Assembly (NCBI GenBank): GCA_902494085.1
Contig: CABURU010000003.1
Span: 62,001-126,000, forward strand
From: an uncultured Collinsella sp.
GTDB lineage: Bacteria; Actinomycetota; Coriobacteriia; Coriobacteriales; Coriobacteriaceae
Reading direction: 5' to 3'
DNA length: 64,000 nucleotides
This document shows positions 52,936 to 61,137 of this stretch, piece by piece; the stretch's first letter is position 1, and the number at the start of each line of letters is the position of its first letter. The position numbers and the translations under genes were made by a program. The notes below the pieces were generated by a model. That model saw nothing but the letters and a program-made list of their open reading frames with translations. It was not told the DNA's origin and did not search any database.

Positions 52936-53259
52936 ATGAGGCGATGCCGACAGTCTTCCGTATATAGTCCGGGTGGATGCGGGTGCGGTTTGCTACTGCT
53001 TCCGGTCATCGCTGTGAGCATTGGCGTGATGTTTGTGCTTGCTGGGCTGGCTGCGGCGGCACTCGTACTGTTTATCACCGCCATCGGCGTGACGATTTGG
53101 CTTTATCGCAGTCGTGAGCAGCGCCGCGCCGACGGTAAGACCAATGTAGGATGGATTGCCTTTTTGGTCATCGCCTACCTGCTGAGCATCAGCTATTTGG
53201 CCTTCTTTATCCTGTTGCTTGTGAGCACCTTTACCGGGGAATCCGTCACGGTGGGTTGA
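52936..53259 (+). CDS. Small membrane protein
   Basis: A 107-aa protein from ATG 52936 with GGGGGGTGG upstream. After a short Cys/Gly-rich start (PGGCGCGLLLL) come two or three hydrophobic segments: ~18-48 (a long stretch that may be two helices) and ~75-98. A basic loop (YRSREQRRADGK) would face the cytoplasm. It follows higA by 27 bases and may be co-transcribed with it. No family recognised. Confidence 0.55.
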   Translation: MRRCRQSSVYSPGGCGCGLLLLPVIAVSIGVMFVLAGLAAAALVLFITAIGVTIWLYRSREQRRADGKTNVGWIAFLVIAYLLSISYLAFFILLLVSTFTGESVTVG

Positions 53260-53364
53260 TGCACTGCCAGCAGACGGTTGCGCAAAGTGCGTTTGCTCGG
53301 CGTTTGGATAACTGCATTGGCCGTTTACCGCAGCCTTAGCTCTCAGCTAATGAATTCAAGTTTA

Positions 53365-53418
53365 ATCCTTCCTACGATGTGCTGTGTGCCGGCACGGTAG
53401 CCGGATCGTAGGAAGGAT
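53365..53418 (+). promoter_or_regulatory. Ribosome-site-masking hairpin before the DUF4352-like lipoprotein gene
   Basis: ATCCTTCCTACGAT (53365-53378) and ATCGTAGGAAGGAT (53405-53418) are a perfect 14-bp inverted repeat. The right arm contains the Shine-Dalgarno GGAAGGA, three bases before ATG 53421. The 26-base loop itself holds GTGCCGGCAC, a small palindrome. In mRNA this would hide the ribosome site, so translation must depend on opening the hairpin or on an alternative fold. Confidence 0.65.
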
Positions 53419-53420
53419 GC

Positions 53421-53966
53421 ATGATGAAAAAGCTTGAAAACGAAGTGCTGCTGAGCCGTCGCGCTGCACTGGGCGCATTCGCCACCGTCGCCTTGGGGAC
53501 TGCCGGTCTTCTTACCGGTTGTGGTAGCGATAAGGCGACCGTCACCGAGGACACTGGCGATGGCGACAAGAAGGAAGAGGCGAAGAAGGAAGAGCAGTCT
53601 ACGACTGACCTGGCGGTTGGTGCGACGGTGACCACGGCTGCCGGTCTTTCCGTCGTTGTCGATTCCGTCCAGCCCGGCCTCACAAATTATGACGGTTCGA
53701 CCATGACGGGCATTCACGTCACGTACGTCAACAATGGTGATGAGGGCGCAGATTACAACATCTACGACTGGAAGGGCGAGGACGCCAACGGCGCTCAGCA
53801 GAATCAGGGTTACTACAGCGAGGGCTCCGATGAGCTGCAGTCTGGTACCCTTGCCGCTGGTGGCTCTGTGGCGGGCAATATCTACTTTGATGGCGATATC
53901 AAGAAGGCACTGTATTTTGCCAACATGTTTGATAAGTCTGCCACTGCAAGCTGGGTGTTGGCCTAG
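53421..53966 (+). CDS. Tat-type lipoprotein with DUF4352-like domain
   Basis: A 181-aa exported protein. SRRAALGAFATVALG is a twin-arginine-like signal ending at the lipobox LTGC (Cys ~34). An acidic/Lys-rich linker (DTGDGDKKEEAKKEE) leads to ~110 residues of immunoglobulin-like beta sandwich (LSVVVDSVQPGL, GIHVTYVNNGDEGADYNIYDW, LAAGGSVAGNIYFDGD), resembling DUF4352 extracellular domains. No enzyme motif is seen; such domains are usually structural or ligand-binding. Its start is masked by the hairpin at 53365-53418. Confidence 0.75.
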   Translation: MMKKLENEVLLSRRAALGAFATVALGTAGLLTGCGSDKATVTEDTGDGDKKEEAKKEEQSTTDLAVGATVTTAAGLSVVVDSVQPGLTNYDGSTMTGIHVTYVNNGDEGADYNIYDWKGEDANGAQQNQGYYSEGSDELQSGTLAAGGSVAGNIYFDGDIKKALYFANMFDKSATASWVLA

Positions 53967-54005
53967 CATGTCGCTACCGTTGCGCCGTATGGGAGGTGAA
54001 GTCGT

Positions 54006-54428
54006 ATGCCCGATAAAAAGCTGACTGACGAGTTGCTCAATGAGCTTCTCGACGCGCCAAACATCGATGGCTATATCAAAGAACACGACTTTGCCGCCCC
54101 GTCGCTTTCGAACTACCTGAAGCAGCTACTGCAGGAAAAGGGCTTGGAGCGCTCGCGCGTGGTTCGTATGGCCGATCTCAATGAGACCTTTGGCTATCAG
54201 ATCTTTACCGGCGCGCGTCATCCGAGTCGCAATAAGGTGCTGCAGATTGCCTTTGCGATGGCGCTGACGCTCAAAGAGACCAACCGTGCGCTGACGGCTG
54301 CCGGGGTAAGCGTCCTTAACTGCAAGGACCGCCGCGATGCGATTATCATTTTTTGCATCGATCGCGGGTGCAGCCTCCAAAAGGTCAACGAGGAGCTGTA
54401 TCGCTTTGGCGAGGAGACGGTGAGTTAG
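54006..54428 (+). CDS. XRE-like helix-turn-helix protein paired with the kinase gene
   Basis: A 140-aa soluble protein from ATG 54006 (GGGAGG upstream). The middle (SLSNYLKQLLQEKGLERSRVVRMADLNETFGYQIF, seen as ERSRVVRMADLNETFGYQ then NKVLQIAFAMALTLKET) looks like an HTH of the XRE type. The C-terminal half is helical with one Cys pair (CIDRGCSLQKVNEEL). It lies about 100 bases before a Ser/Thr kinase gene in the same orientation and may be its target or partner. DNA binding has not been shown; the HTH call is from pattern only. Confidence 0.65.
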   Translation: MPDKKLTDELLNELLDAPNIDGYIKEHDFAAPSLSNYLKQLLQEKGLERSRVVRMADLNETFGYQIFTGARHPSRNKVLQIAFAMALTLKETNRALTAAGVSVLNCKDRRDAIIIFCIDRGCSLQKVNEELYRFGEETVS

Positions 54429-54526
54429 CGGCTGATATCTGAGCCGGCGGAGCTGTCGAACAGCGATGCAAACGAACGGTGCGCGGATGCCATGGGGTGT
54501 CTGCGCCCTGCGCTATGATGGAGGCT

Positions 54527-55906
54527 ATGGATACTCAGACCCCAACATATTCCGATGACGAGCTGACCGCAGCGCTTGCCGAGCACCTGGCGTCGCTCGA
54601 TCGCGACGACAGCTATCGTGTGGAGCGTGTACTTAAGCACTCGTCCGTTGAAACAACCGAGCTCGTGTACTTTGAAGGAACCGGCGGTGGTTCGCTCGGC
54701 CCCTTTGTCCGCAAACGCATTGATGCTTCGGCTCAAATCGGCGGGGCATACGAGCGTCTGTTTGCCGCTCAGCGGGCAGGCAGGCGTTTTGAGCACCTGC
54801 CCAGAATCGTCGATTGTCGTCGTGTGGGCGACGAGCTCAACGTGGTTATGGAATACATCGAAGGGGAGACGCTCGGGGCGCTGGTGGACCGTCTGGGAGC
54901 CACCCCCGATTATGCGCGTGAATTGTATCCTGCACTATGCGATGCCGTGGGCGAGCTCCACGCCGGTTTTGCAATGGCGGGGGAGACGTCGGCGCCGGTG
55001 ATCCATCGCGACCTCAAACCGTCGAATATCATCGTGACGGGTGCCAACTATACGTCTGATGACGGCCTGACGTTTTCGTCGCTGGTGATTATCGACTTGG
55101 GGATCGCGCGCGTATGGCGCGATGGCGCCGATGCCGACACCGTCAAGTTTGGCACGCGACCCTATGCGCCGCCCGAGCAGTATGGGTTTGGGCAGACGAG
55201 TGTGCGCAGCGACGTCTACGCACTTGGCGCCCTGTTGTTCTTCTGCTTGACGGGAGTCGACCCTAAACCAGGGCTCGACATGCGCGAGCAATGCGAGGCG
55301 CGTGGCATTCCCACTCCACTTGCCGATGCCGTCTGCATGTCGATGGCGCTCGACCCGGCCAAGCGTTTTGCGAGTGCAGAGGCATTGGGACGGGCGACGC
55401 GCGCGGCATACGACCTGAGTCGCCCCGTGCGGCCTTCTACACCTGCGCCTGTCCGTACTCCGGCCTCGGAGACGGTGTTGACGCTCCAAGGGCTCCAGAA
55501 CCCCGCAGGGCTTCCTAGGCCTGCCGCCTCCGCTGCATGCGGTCTGCTCTCTCGCGTTCCGGAGTCTCTGGGGCGCATTTGGAATACGCTTGTCTGCTTC
55601 TCGCTACTTGTGTTCTTTGCCGGAAGTCACTTTGCCGTCTTTCACCCCACGGGAGCAAACCAAAGCTACCCGACGTGGCTTCTCATAATCGAGTATTTTT
55701 TCTTTGTCGATGGCCTTATGGTGCTTATGCATTTTGCGCTACTCGATAAGCGCCGTCTTCGTCGGCGATTCGCGCTGTTCGACAGCTATCGCGGCAAGAA
55801 ACTCGCGAAACTCTGGCTCAAGGCATTGGGTGTGCTGCTCCTATGCATGATCGTCATAGTCGCGGTTGCCAATGCGACCGGCGTCGTCGATACCTCCGCT
55901 ACCTAA
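54527..55906 (+). CDS. Membrane Ser/Thr protein kinase
   Basis: A 459-aa Hanks-type kinase. Residues ~25-290 form the kinase domain: VMEYIEGETLGALVD hinge, catalytic loop VIHRDLKPSNIIV, the metal motif IIDLGIARV (DLG instead of DFG), TRPYAPPEQYG activation/APE region and RSDVYALGALLF. A classic Gly-rich P-loop is not obvious, although a VRKRID Lys may serve. After a Pro-rich linker, three hydrophobic helices (~360-459) anchor the protein, with no extracellular PASTA repeats. ATG 54527 has GGAGG very close (two bases); 54518 is an alternative. A terminator follows. Confidence 0.85.
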   Translation: MDTQTPTYSDDELTAALAEHLASLDRDDSYRVERVLKHSSVETTELVYFEGTGGGSLGPFVRKRIDASAQIGGAYERLFAAQRAGRRFEHLPRIVDCRRVGDELNVVMEYIEGETLGALVDRLGATPDYARELYPALCDAVGELHAGFAMAGETSAPVIHRDLKPSNIIVTGANYTSDDGLTFSSLVIIDLGIARVWRDGADADTVKFGTRPYAPPEQYGFGQTSVRSDVYALGALLFFCLTGVDPKPGLDMREQCEARGIPTPLADAVCMSMALDPAKRFASAEALGRATRAAYDLSRPVRPSTPAPVRTPASETVLTLQGLQNPAGLPRPAASAACGLLSRVPESLGRIWNTLVCFSLLVFFAGSHFAVFHPTGANQSYPTWLLIIEYFFFVDGLMVLMHFALLDKRRLRRRFALFDSYRGKKLAKLWLKALGVLLLCMIVIVAVANATGVVDTSAT

Positions 55907-55910
55907 AAGA

Positions 55911-55933
55911 AAAGGGCCCCATTGGGGCCCTTT
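55911..55933. terminator. Bidirectional terminator
   Basis: AAAGGGCCCC and GGGGCCCTTT form a perfect stem with loop ATT. U-runs are available in both directions, between the convergent kinase and murein-hydrolase-like genes. Confidence 0.85.
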
Positions 55934-55943
55934 GCAGTTGCAC

Positions 55944-57077
55944 CTAGATGCGGTTCATCTGAGCGGCGACTTTGTTGTACCAGTCCTGCCACGTGGGCGG
56001 GCAGTACTTTTTGGCCGCTGCCGGGGTAAGGGTGGAGCCGTAGTTGGCGCCCAGATAGGCAACGTGAGCGGAGATGCCCTCGCTCCAGCTGCCAAAGCTG
56101 CGCCAACCGCCGCCACGGGCACTCCAGCCCCAGGCGTTGTAAGAATTGGCGCAATAAGCACCCTTGGTGCTCTCGATGCAGGCGATGGCGGGGGACCAAC
56201 GGGGGTCGACACCGGTATTCCAAGCGGCGACGGCAAAGTTATAGCCCTGGCCTGCCATGGGGGAGCCGGCGAGATAATTGTCGATGCGGCTCGTCCACTC
56301 ATTAATGAACGAATCGTAATCGGAGCTACCGGTATTGGCGTTGTTCACCGTGGTGTCGATGGTGGTGTTGGTGTTGGTGGCCTGGCTGCTGGAATTGCTG
56401 CCGCTTACGCCCTCGCCCGAGAGCTTCTCGGCGGCAGCGGCCTTATCGGCCTCAAGCTTGGCAAGCTCGGCGGCATTTTCCTGCTCGGCTTTTGCCTGTG
56501 CCTCGCTGCGGAGCTGCTGGGCCTGAGCCAACGCATCCTCGGCGTTTTTCTGCTCTGCCTCAAGCTGAGACTTGGCCTGCTGGAGCTCAGCCTTGTTCTG
56601 CTCGAGTTCGGTTTGCATGTTATTGAGCTGTTCGATCTCGTCGACGCTCGAGCTCGTGATCTGGTTGGTGTATTTGCAGGTCGTGATGAACTCACCCAGG
56701 CTCTGCGCGTTGACCAGGAAGCTCACGATGGGGTTGGTGCCCTTCTGATACTTGTAAAGATCGCGCATGGCGGAGCTTGCCTTGGCCTGCTGCTCGGGAA
56801 GCTTAGCCTCGATTTCCTCGATGCTTGCCTCATTGGAGTCAATCTGCTTTTGCAGGTCATCGAGTTTGGTGCGGGCGTCGTTGTAGGCGCTCGTGGCGGC
56901 TTCGATCTTCTGCTGGGCTGCGGAAAGCTGGTCCTGCGTTGCCTGCGAGGCGGCATACGCCGCAACGGGGGAGAGCATCGGCGTGGCCGTCAGCGCAACG
57001 GCGAGCGCGGCGCTCGTGATGATACGAGCCGGCTTCGACGCAATGAGCGCTGCGGCGCGATGATTCGAATGCTGCAT
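55944..57077 (-). CDS. Secreted coiled-coil protein with murein-hydrolase-like C-terminal domain
   Basis: A 377-aa exported protein from ATG 57077 (GAGGGA upstream). A signal peptide ends near AYAAS. Residues ~35-225 form a long PcsB/CwlO-like coiled coil (QDQLSAAQQKIEAATSAYND, then many Glu/Gln/Ala heptads). A Ser/Thr/Asn linker follows, and the last ~110 residues (YNFAVAAWNTGVDPRWSPA, CIESTKGAYCANSYNAWGW, WEGISAHVAYLG-like SEGISAHVAYLG) resemble lysozyme-like/glucosaminidase folds, with Glu in IACIESTKG as candidate catalytic acid. It probably cuts or binds peptidoglycan. Confidence 0.75.
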   Translation of the reverse strand: MQHSNHRAAALIASKPARIITSAALAVALTATPMLSPVAAYAASQATQDQLSAAQQKIEAATSAYNDARTKLDDLQKQIDSNEASIEEIEAKLPEQQAKASSAMRDLYKYQKGTNPIVSFLVNAQSLGEFITTCKYTNQITSSSVDEIEQLNNMQTELEQNKAELQQAKSQLEAEQKNAEDALAQAQQLRSEAQAKAEQENAAELAKLEADKAAAAEKLSGEGVSGSNSSSQATNTNTTIDTTVNNANTGSSDYDSFINEWTSRIDNYLAGSPMAGQGYNFAVAAWNTGVDPRWSPAIACIESTKGAYCANSYNAWGWSARGGGWRSFGSWSEGISAHVAYLGANYGSTLTPAAAKKYCPPTWQDWYNKVAAQMNRI

Positions 57078-57140
57078 CCAGTCCCTCTGCAATCAATCGT
57101 AGGTTATGGTTCGAACGGTATTCTACTACTGCTTTCGACC

Positions 57141-57184
57141 TCAACTTGAACCTTAAAGGTTCCAAAGGGTCAAGTTGAACTTGA
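57141..57184 (-). promoter_or_regulatory. MerR-type promoter/operator before the murein-hydrolase-like gene
   Basis: On the minus strand, TTGACC (57167-57172) is followed 19 bases later by CAAGTT. The spacer contains the palindrome GAACCTTTAAGGTTC (57148-57162), as in MerR-family promoters with over-long spacers. Flanking TCAACTTGA and TCAAGTTGA repeats extend the symmetry, and TCAAGTTGAACTTGA (57170-57184) is itself an odd palindrome. Confidence 0.5.
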
Positions 57185-57311
57185 GGCTTTGGCTTTGACC
57201 TGCAGTTATGATGAATTGTTGAGAAACCATAGAGTTCAACTTTAACGTTACAGAGCCCTGTTTGAGAGGTGTTTTGGGCTGTAAAAGCTATCTCAACGTG
57301 GGGTTTTACAA

Positions 57312-57944
57312 CTACAGCGTGCCCTCCTGACGAGCCCGCTCAATCTCTTCGAGGGCCTCGGCAGGGGTGAACGAGCAGGTGCCGTCGCCGAACTTGACCA
57401 CCTGGATGTCGTCGCCGATATGGACCTCTCCGCCCTTTAGTACCACGCCAAAAACGCCCTCGTGGGGAAAGATGCAGTCGCCGGCGAGATAGTAGATGGC
57501 ACAGCGTGTGTGGCAGACCTTGCCGATTTGGCTGATTTCGACAAGCACCTCGCTGCCAAGCTTGAGCTGCGTGCCCAAGGGGAGCGAGAGTAGATTGATG
57601 CCTTGCGTGGTGAAGTTCTCCCCAAAGTCACCCTCGTGCACATCGAGCCCGCGCTCCTGCGCCGTCTGGATGGACTCTGCAGCTAAAAAGGAAACCTGGC
57701 GGTGCCAATGCCCGGCGTGTGCGTCGGAGGCGAGGCCAAATTGCTCTATAACGGTGTCGTGTCCATCGGCGACGGGCGACTTGCGCGTGCCCTTGTGTGT
57801 CGACGTGTTGATCGAGACGATGCGGGCGGGCCTGTCGTAGGCATCGTCTGCCGTGCGTAGGGGAACGGCCGTTTGTGCGCGTTCCGCCAGCTCGCGTTTC
57901 GCGGCATTGAGGATGGGGTTATCGGTCGGATGGTCTTGGGGCAC
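57312..57944 (-). CDS. MOSC-domain protein
   Basis: A 210-aa protein; GTG 57944 follows GAAAGG. The MOSC fold is visible from ARIVSINTSTHKGTRK through FGLASDAHAGHWHRQVS, EGDFGENFTT (metal/cofactor region), LGTQLKLGSEVLVEISQ and GKVCHTRCAI with the conserved Cys. MOSC proteins carry activated sulfur or, like YiiM, reduce N-hydroxylated compounds using a molybdenum cofactor. No molybdopterin genes are nearby. It stands alone, divergent from the ATP-grasp gene. Confidence 0.9.
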   Translation of the reverse strand: MPQDHPTDNPILNAAKRELAERAQTAVPLRTADDAYDRPARIVSINTSTHKGTRKSPVADGHDTVIEQFGLASDAHAGHWHRQVSFLAAESIQTAQERGLDVHEGDFGENFTTQGINLLSLPLGTQLKLGSEVLVEISQIGKVCHTRCAIYYLAGDCIFPHEGVFGVVLKGGEVHIGDDIQVVKFGDGTCSFTPAEALEEIERARQEGTL

Positions 57945-58178
57945 GTGCGCGCCTTTCGTTTGAGGATGTCAATACGCTTAATCCTACAACAATGGTAGGT
58001 TCATTGCCCATTGTCATACAACGGTGAGCGCCGTCTTCGTGCTGGCCTTCGTGCTGGACGATTACGTCGATTGCCATAGATACGGTGGAGCTTTGGGCGC
58101 CGGCGGTTTGGCACGCTAGAATAAATCAGTTGCGCAAAGACCGCCCGTTGTGTGGGCAGTTCATGATAGGAAGTTTCC

Positions 58179-59435
58179 ATGGCATTGCAGTTTACAGAGC
58201 GCGAGTTCATTCCCGTGCTGCTCGGTGGCGACATCAACGCCTATTCGGTGGCGCGCGCCTTTTACGAGGAGTACCAGGTCAAGAGCCTGGTCTTTGGCAA
58301 GTACCAGACGGGTCCCGCGTACCGCAGCCAGATTATCGACTACACGCCCAACGTGGATATCGATACCATGCCCGTGATGCTCAAAACCGTCAACGGCATT
58401 GCCCAAGCGCATGCCGATAAGACGATTGTCCTTGTGGGCTGTGGCGATAACTATGTTGCCCTCGTGGCTCAGGCCAAGGATGCCCATGAGTTGGCGGATA
58501 ACATCGTCGCGCCTTACGCTCCCTACAGCATGCTTGAGCAGTGTCAGAAGAAGGAGATCTTCTACGAGCTGTGCGAGAAGCATGGCGTGCCCTATCCGCA
58601 TACCTTTACCTTCACCATGGCGATGCTGAACGCCCAAGGCGAGGCACCTGCCGAAGTGCTCGACCAGATCGATTTTCCTTACCCGATGATCCTGAAGCCT
58701 TCCGACGGCATCATGTGGTGGCAGCACGAGTTCGAGGGCCAGAAAAAGGCCTATGAGATTGCCGACCGTGCCGAGCTGGAACAGGTCATTCGCGACTCGT
58801 ATGCCAGCGGCTACACCGACGATCTGATCTTGCAGGATCGCGTGCCCGGCAACGACGAGTACATGCGCGTACTCACCAGCTATTCCGACCGCAACGGCAA
58901 GGTCCGCATGATGTGCCTGGGTCACGTGCTGCTCGAGGAGCATCAGCCTCACGGTGTCGGCAACCACGCCTGTATCATCACTGAGCCCAATGACGAGCTC
59001 ATGGGCGGCGTGCGCAAGTTGCTCGAGGACCTTCACTTTGTGGGCTATTCCAACTTTGACGTTAAGTACGACGAGCGCGACGGCTCGTTTAAGTTCTTCG
59101 ATTTCAACACGCGCCAGGGCCGCAGCAACTACTACGTTACCAACAGCGGCTTTAACGTTGCCAAGTATGTGGTGGATGAGTATGTGTTCAACCGTCCGTT
59201 TGAGCCGGAGTTTGTGACGGCTCAGGACGAGGCCCTGTGGATGGTCGTCCCCATGTGCGTCGTCGACAAGTACGTCAAGGATCCCGAGCTGCGCGCTAAG
59301 GTGCATCGCCTGGACAAGGAAGGCAAGGGCGCCGACCCTTCGTTTATGAAGGGCGACTTTGTCTTTAACCGCTGGCTGCGCATGTGGCACACCAAGCTGC
59401 GCCACTTTAAGCTGTTCAAGACGTATTACAAGTAG
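58179..59435 (+). CDS. ATP-grasp carboxylate-amine ligase (candidate D-aspartate ligase)
   Basis: A 418-aa ATP-grasp enzyme. A pre-ATP domain (LLGGDINAYSVARAFYEEY) is followed by the ATP-binding subdomains: FPYPMILKPSDGIMWW, the hinge LILQDRVPGNDEYMRVL and the metal-binding KFFDFNTRQGRSNYY. The tail (WLRMWHTKLRHFKLFKTYYK) is basic and hydrophobic and could touch the membrane. This arrangement resembles D-aspartate ligases that add D-Asp to peptidoglycan precursors. The aspartate/glutamate racemase gene right behind it supports that idea but does not prove it. ATG 58179 follows ATAGGAAG. Confidence 0.75.
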   Translation: MALQFTEREFIPVLLGGDINAYSVARAFYEEYQVKSLVFGKYQTGPAYRSQIIDYTPNVDIDTMPVMLKTVNGIAQAHADKTIVLVGCGDNYVALVAQAKDAHELADNIVAPYAPYSMLEQCQKKEIFYELCEKHGVPYPHTFTFTMAMLNAQGEAPAEVLDQIDFPYPMILKPSDGIMWWQHEFEGQKKAYEIADRAELEQVIRDSYASGYTDDLILQDRVPGNDEYMRVLTSYSDRNGKVRMMCLGHVLLEEHQPHGVGNHACIITEPNDELMGGVRKLLEDLHFVGYSNFDVKYDERDGSFKFFDFNTRQGRSNYYVTNSGFNVAKYVVDEYVFNRPFEPEFVTAQDEALWMVVPMCVVDKYVKDPELRAKVHRLDKEGKGADPSFMKGDFVFNRWLRMWHTKLRHFKLFKTYYK

Positions 59436-59519
59436 ATGAGCGCGGCGCCCGTCCGGTTTGCATCGGGCGGGCGCGGGTATGATACGCGCAATTGCGCAAG
59501 CGTCACCAAGGAGGCGGCG

Positions 59520-60266
59520 ATGGAAAAGCTGGGAGTTATCGGCGGCATGGGCGCCGAGGCCACGTCGTATTACTACGACCAGGTGGTGCGTCATACGGCT
59601 GCTGCCTGCGATCAGGAACATATCGACATGGTGGTGCTCTCCAAGTCGACCATGCCCGACCGCACGTTGGCCATTAAGACCGGCGAGCATGCCAAGCTGC
59701 TGGCGACCATGAAAGAGTGTGCCCAGGCACTCGAGTCGCTGGGCTGTGCGCACATTGCCATTCCCTGCAACACGTCGCACTACTTCTACGACCAGATCCA
59801 GTCGTTTACGAAGGTGCCGATTATCCACATGCCGCGTGAGTCGGTGCGCTATGCTCTGGCCGGTGCGGTGATGGGGGAGTGCGAGTTCGACCCCAACCTG
59901 AGTATGCCGGCCGAGCCGGTGCACAAGATTGGCATCATGGGCACCGACGGAACCGTGGGCGCGGGTGTCTACGGCCGCGAATGTAAGGCTGCGGGTGTTG
60001 AGGTTGTCTATCCCAGCGAGAAACGTCAGAACGATGTGATGTCGCTTATCTACGATGATGTGAAGGCCGGACGTGAGCCCGATATGGATAAGTTCGACCG
60101 CGTGATGTGGGAGTTCGCCCGTAGCGGCTGCGACCGCGTCATTCTGGCCTGCACCGAGCTCTCGGTGTTGCAAAAGTACCGAGAGATGCCCGAGATCACC
60201 CTCGACGCCATGGATGTCCTGGTGCGCGAATCCATCATCCGTAGCGGCGCTCCCTACCGCCTCTAG
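59520..60266 (+). CDS. Aspartate/glutamate racemase family protein
   Basis: A 248-aa racemase from ATG 59520 with AAGGAGG upstream. It begins KLGVIGGMGAEATSYYYDQVV. The two catalytic cysteines lie in AIPCNTSHYF and LACTELSVL, and IGIMGTDGTVGAGVY forms the second-domain phosphate-like loop. The group (YgeA/RacD-like) interconverts L- and D-Asp or Glu without PLP. It sits 84 bases after the ATP-grasp ligase, so the pair could make and attach D-aspartate for peptidoglycan cross-links. Confidence 0.87.
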   Translation: MEKLGVIGGMGAEATSYYYDQVVRHTAAACDQEHIDMVVLSKSTMPDRTLAIKTGEHAKLLATMKECAQALESLGCAHIAIPCNTSHYFYDQIQSFTKVPIIHMPRESVRYALAGAVMGECEFDPNLSMPAEPVHKIGIMGTDGTVGAGVYGRECKAAGVEVVYPSEKRQNDVMSLIYDDVKAGREPDMDKFDRVMWEFARSGCDRVILACTELSVLQKYREMPEITLDAMDVLVRESIIRSGAPYRL

Positions 60267-60273
60267 CTTCCGA

Positions 60274-60307
60274 CCTGTCAAAAAGGGACAGGTTAATTTT
60301 GGTAGGT
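60274..60307 (+). repeat. REP-like repeat, family GGGACAGGTT...TTTTGGTAGGT, copy 3
   Basis: CCTGTCAAAAAGGGACAGG followed by TTAATTTTGGTAGGT is nearly identical to 13974-14007. The first part can form a CCTGTC/GACAGG hairpin just after the racemase stop. Confidence 0.65.
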
Positions 60308-60325
60308 TTTATCTGGTGAAACAGT

Positions 60326-60363
60326 AAGGCCTCGGCTCGTTTGGTGCGAGCCGAGGCCTTTTG
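60326..60363. terminator. Bidirectional terminator
   Basis: AAGGCCTCGGCTCG and CGAGCCGAGGCCTT form a perfect 14-bp stem followed by TT on the plus strand. It lies between the racemase gene and convergent ecfT. Confidence 0.85.
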
Positions 60364-60390
60364 CGTTGGGCGGTTGCTGTCAGTGGTGAA

Positions 60391-61137
60391 CTAGAACAGG
60401 AAGCCGATGGCGATGAGGGCGATGCTGACGATGAGCACGGCGATGTCTAGGCCCTTGATGGGGTAGCGCTTGTACGAGCTGGCGCGCGTACGCAGATAGA
60501 AGCCGCGCTGTTCTGCCGCCAAGGCTGTGGCATCGGTCTTGCCCACGCTCGAGATGAGCAGCGGCACGCACAGTGGCAGCATGAGCTTAAGCTTCTTGAT
60601 GGGGTTCTTGGTGTCGTACTCGACGCCGCGTGCGGTCTGCGCCTCCATGATGGCGTTCATCTCCTGACCAAACACCGGCACAAAGCGCAGCGCCGTGGTA
60701 AAGGTGAAGGCATAGCGATACGGCACGTGCAGCACCTCGACGCAGGCGTTGGCAAGGTCGTTGAGCTTGGTCACCATGAGCATGAGGATGAGTGGTAACG
60801 CCACACCCAGCAGGCGCAGACAGGCCTTCGATCCCGTGATGAGGCCCGTGTCGGTGATAAAGCTCCACACCACGTTGCCATCGCGCATAAAGGCCAGCTG
60901 GAGCACCAGCATGATAAGCGCGAGCGGAATCAGCAACTTGAGCAGCGAGAACAGACGGTCGACGACGCCGGCATAGGCACCCAGCGCAAGGGTGAGTGCC
61001 AAAAAGCCCAGCAGCGCCACGTAGGTGTCGGACAAGAAGAAGCCGACGATGATGGCGGCGGCGAGGCCCAGTTTGACGACGGGGTTTAGGCGATGCAGCA
61101 GTGTATCGCCCGGCATGTAGTCGATGACGTTAACCAC
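60391..61137 (-). CDS. ecfT: ECF transporter transmembrane component (EcfT)
   Basis: A 248-aa membrane protein with about five or six helices. RLNPVVKLGLAAAIIVGFF starts the T-component pattern. The two coupling-helix motifs typical of EcfT (Ala-Arg-Gly) appear in QTARGVEYD and, altered, in AAEQRGFYLRTR. It transmits ATP hydrolysis to the substrate-binding S unit. The GTG start at 61137 (AAGGAGA upstream) overlaps the fused ATPase stop as GTGGTTAA. It is the last gene of the ECF locus. Confidence 0.88.
   Translation of the reverse strand: MVNVIDYMPGDTLLHRLNPVVKLGLAAAIIVGFFLSDTYVALLGFLALTLALGAYAGVVDRLFSLLKLLIPLALIMLVLQLAFMRDGNVVWSFITDTGLITGSKACLRLLGVALPLILMLMVTKLNDLANACVEVLHVPYRYAFTFTTALRFVPVFGQEMNAIMEAQTARGVEYDTKNPIKKLKLMLPLCVPLLISSVGKTDATALAAEQRGFYLRTRASSYKRYPIKGLDIAVLIVSIALIAIGFLF

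Noticed and set aside
55866..57149. 427-codon plus-strand frame opposite the coiled-coil murein-hydrolase-like gene
   Set aside because: It arises from the repetitive Glu/Gln/Ala codons of the coiled coil; no start signal and it would begin inside the kinase gene.
58161..60281. 706-codon minus-strand open frame opposite the ligase and racemase genes
   Set aside because: It spans two clear plus-strand genes and the gap between them; the composition (His/Arg/Val/Leu-rich) is typical of antisense frames and there is no ribosome site.
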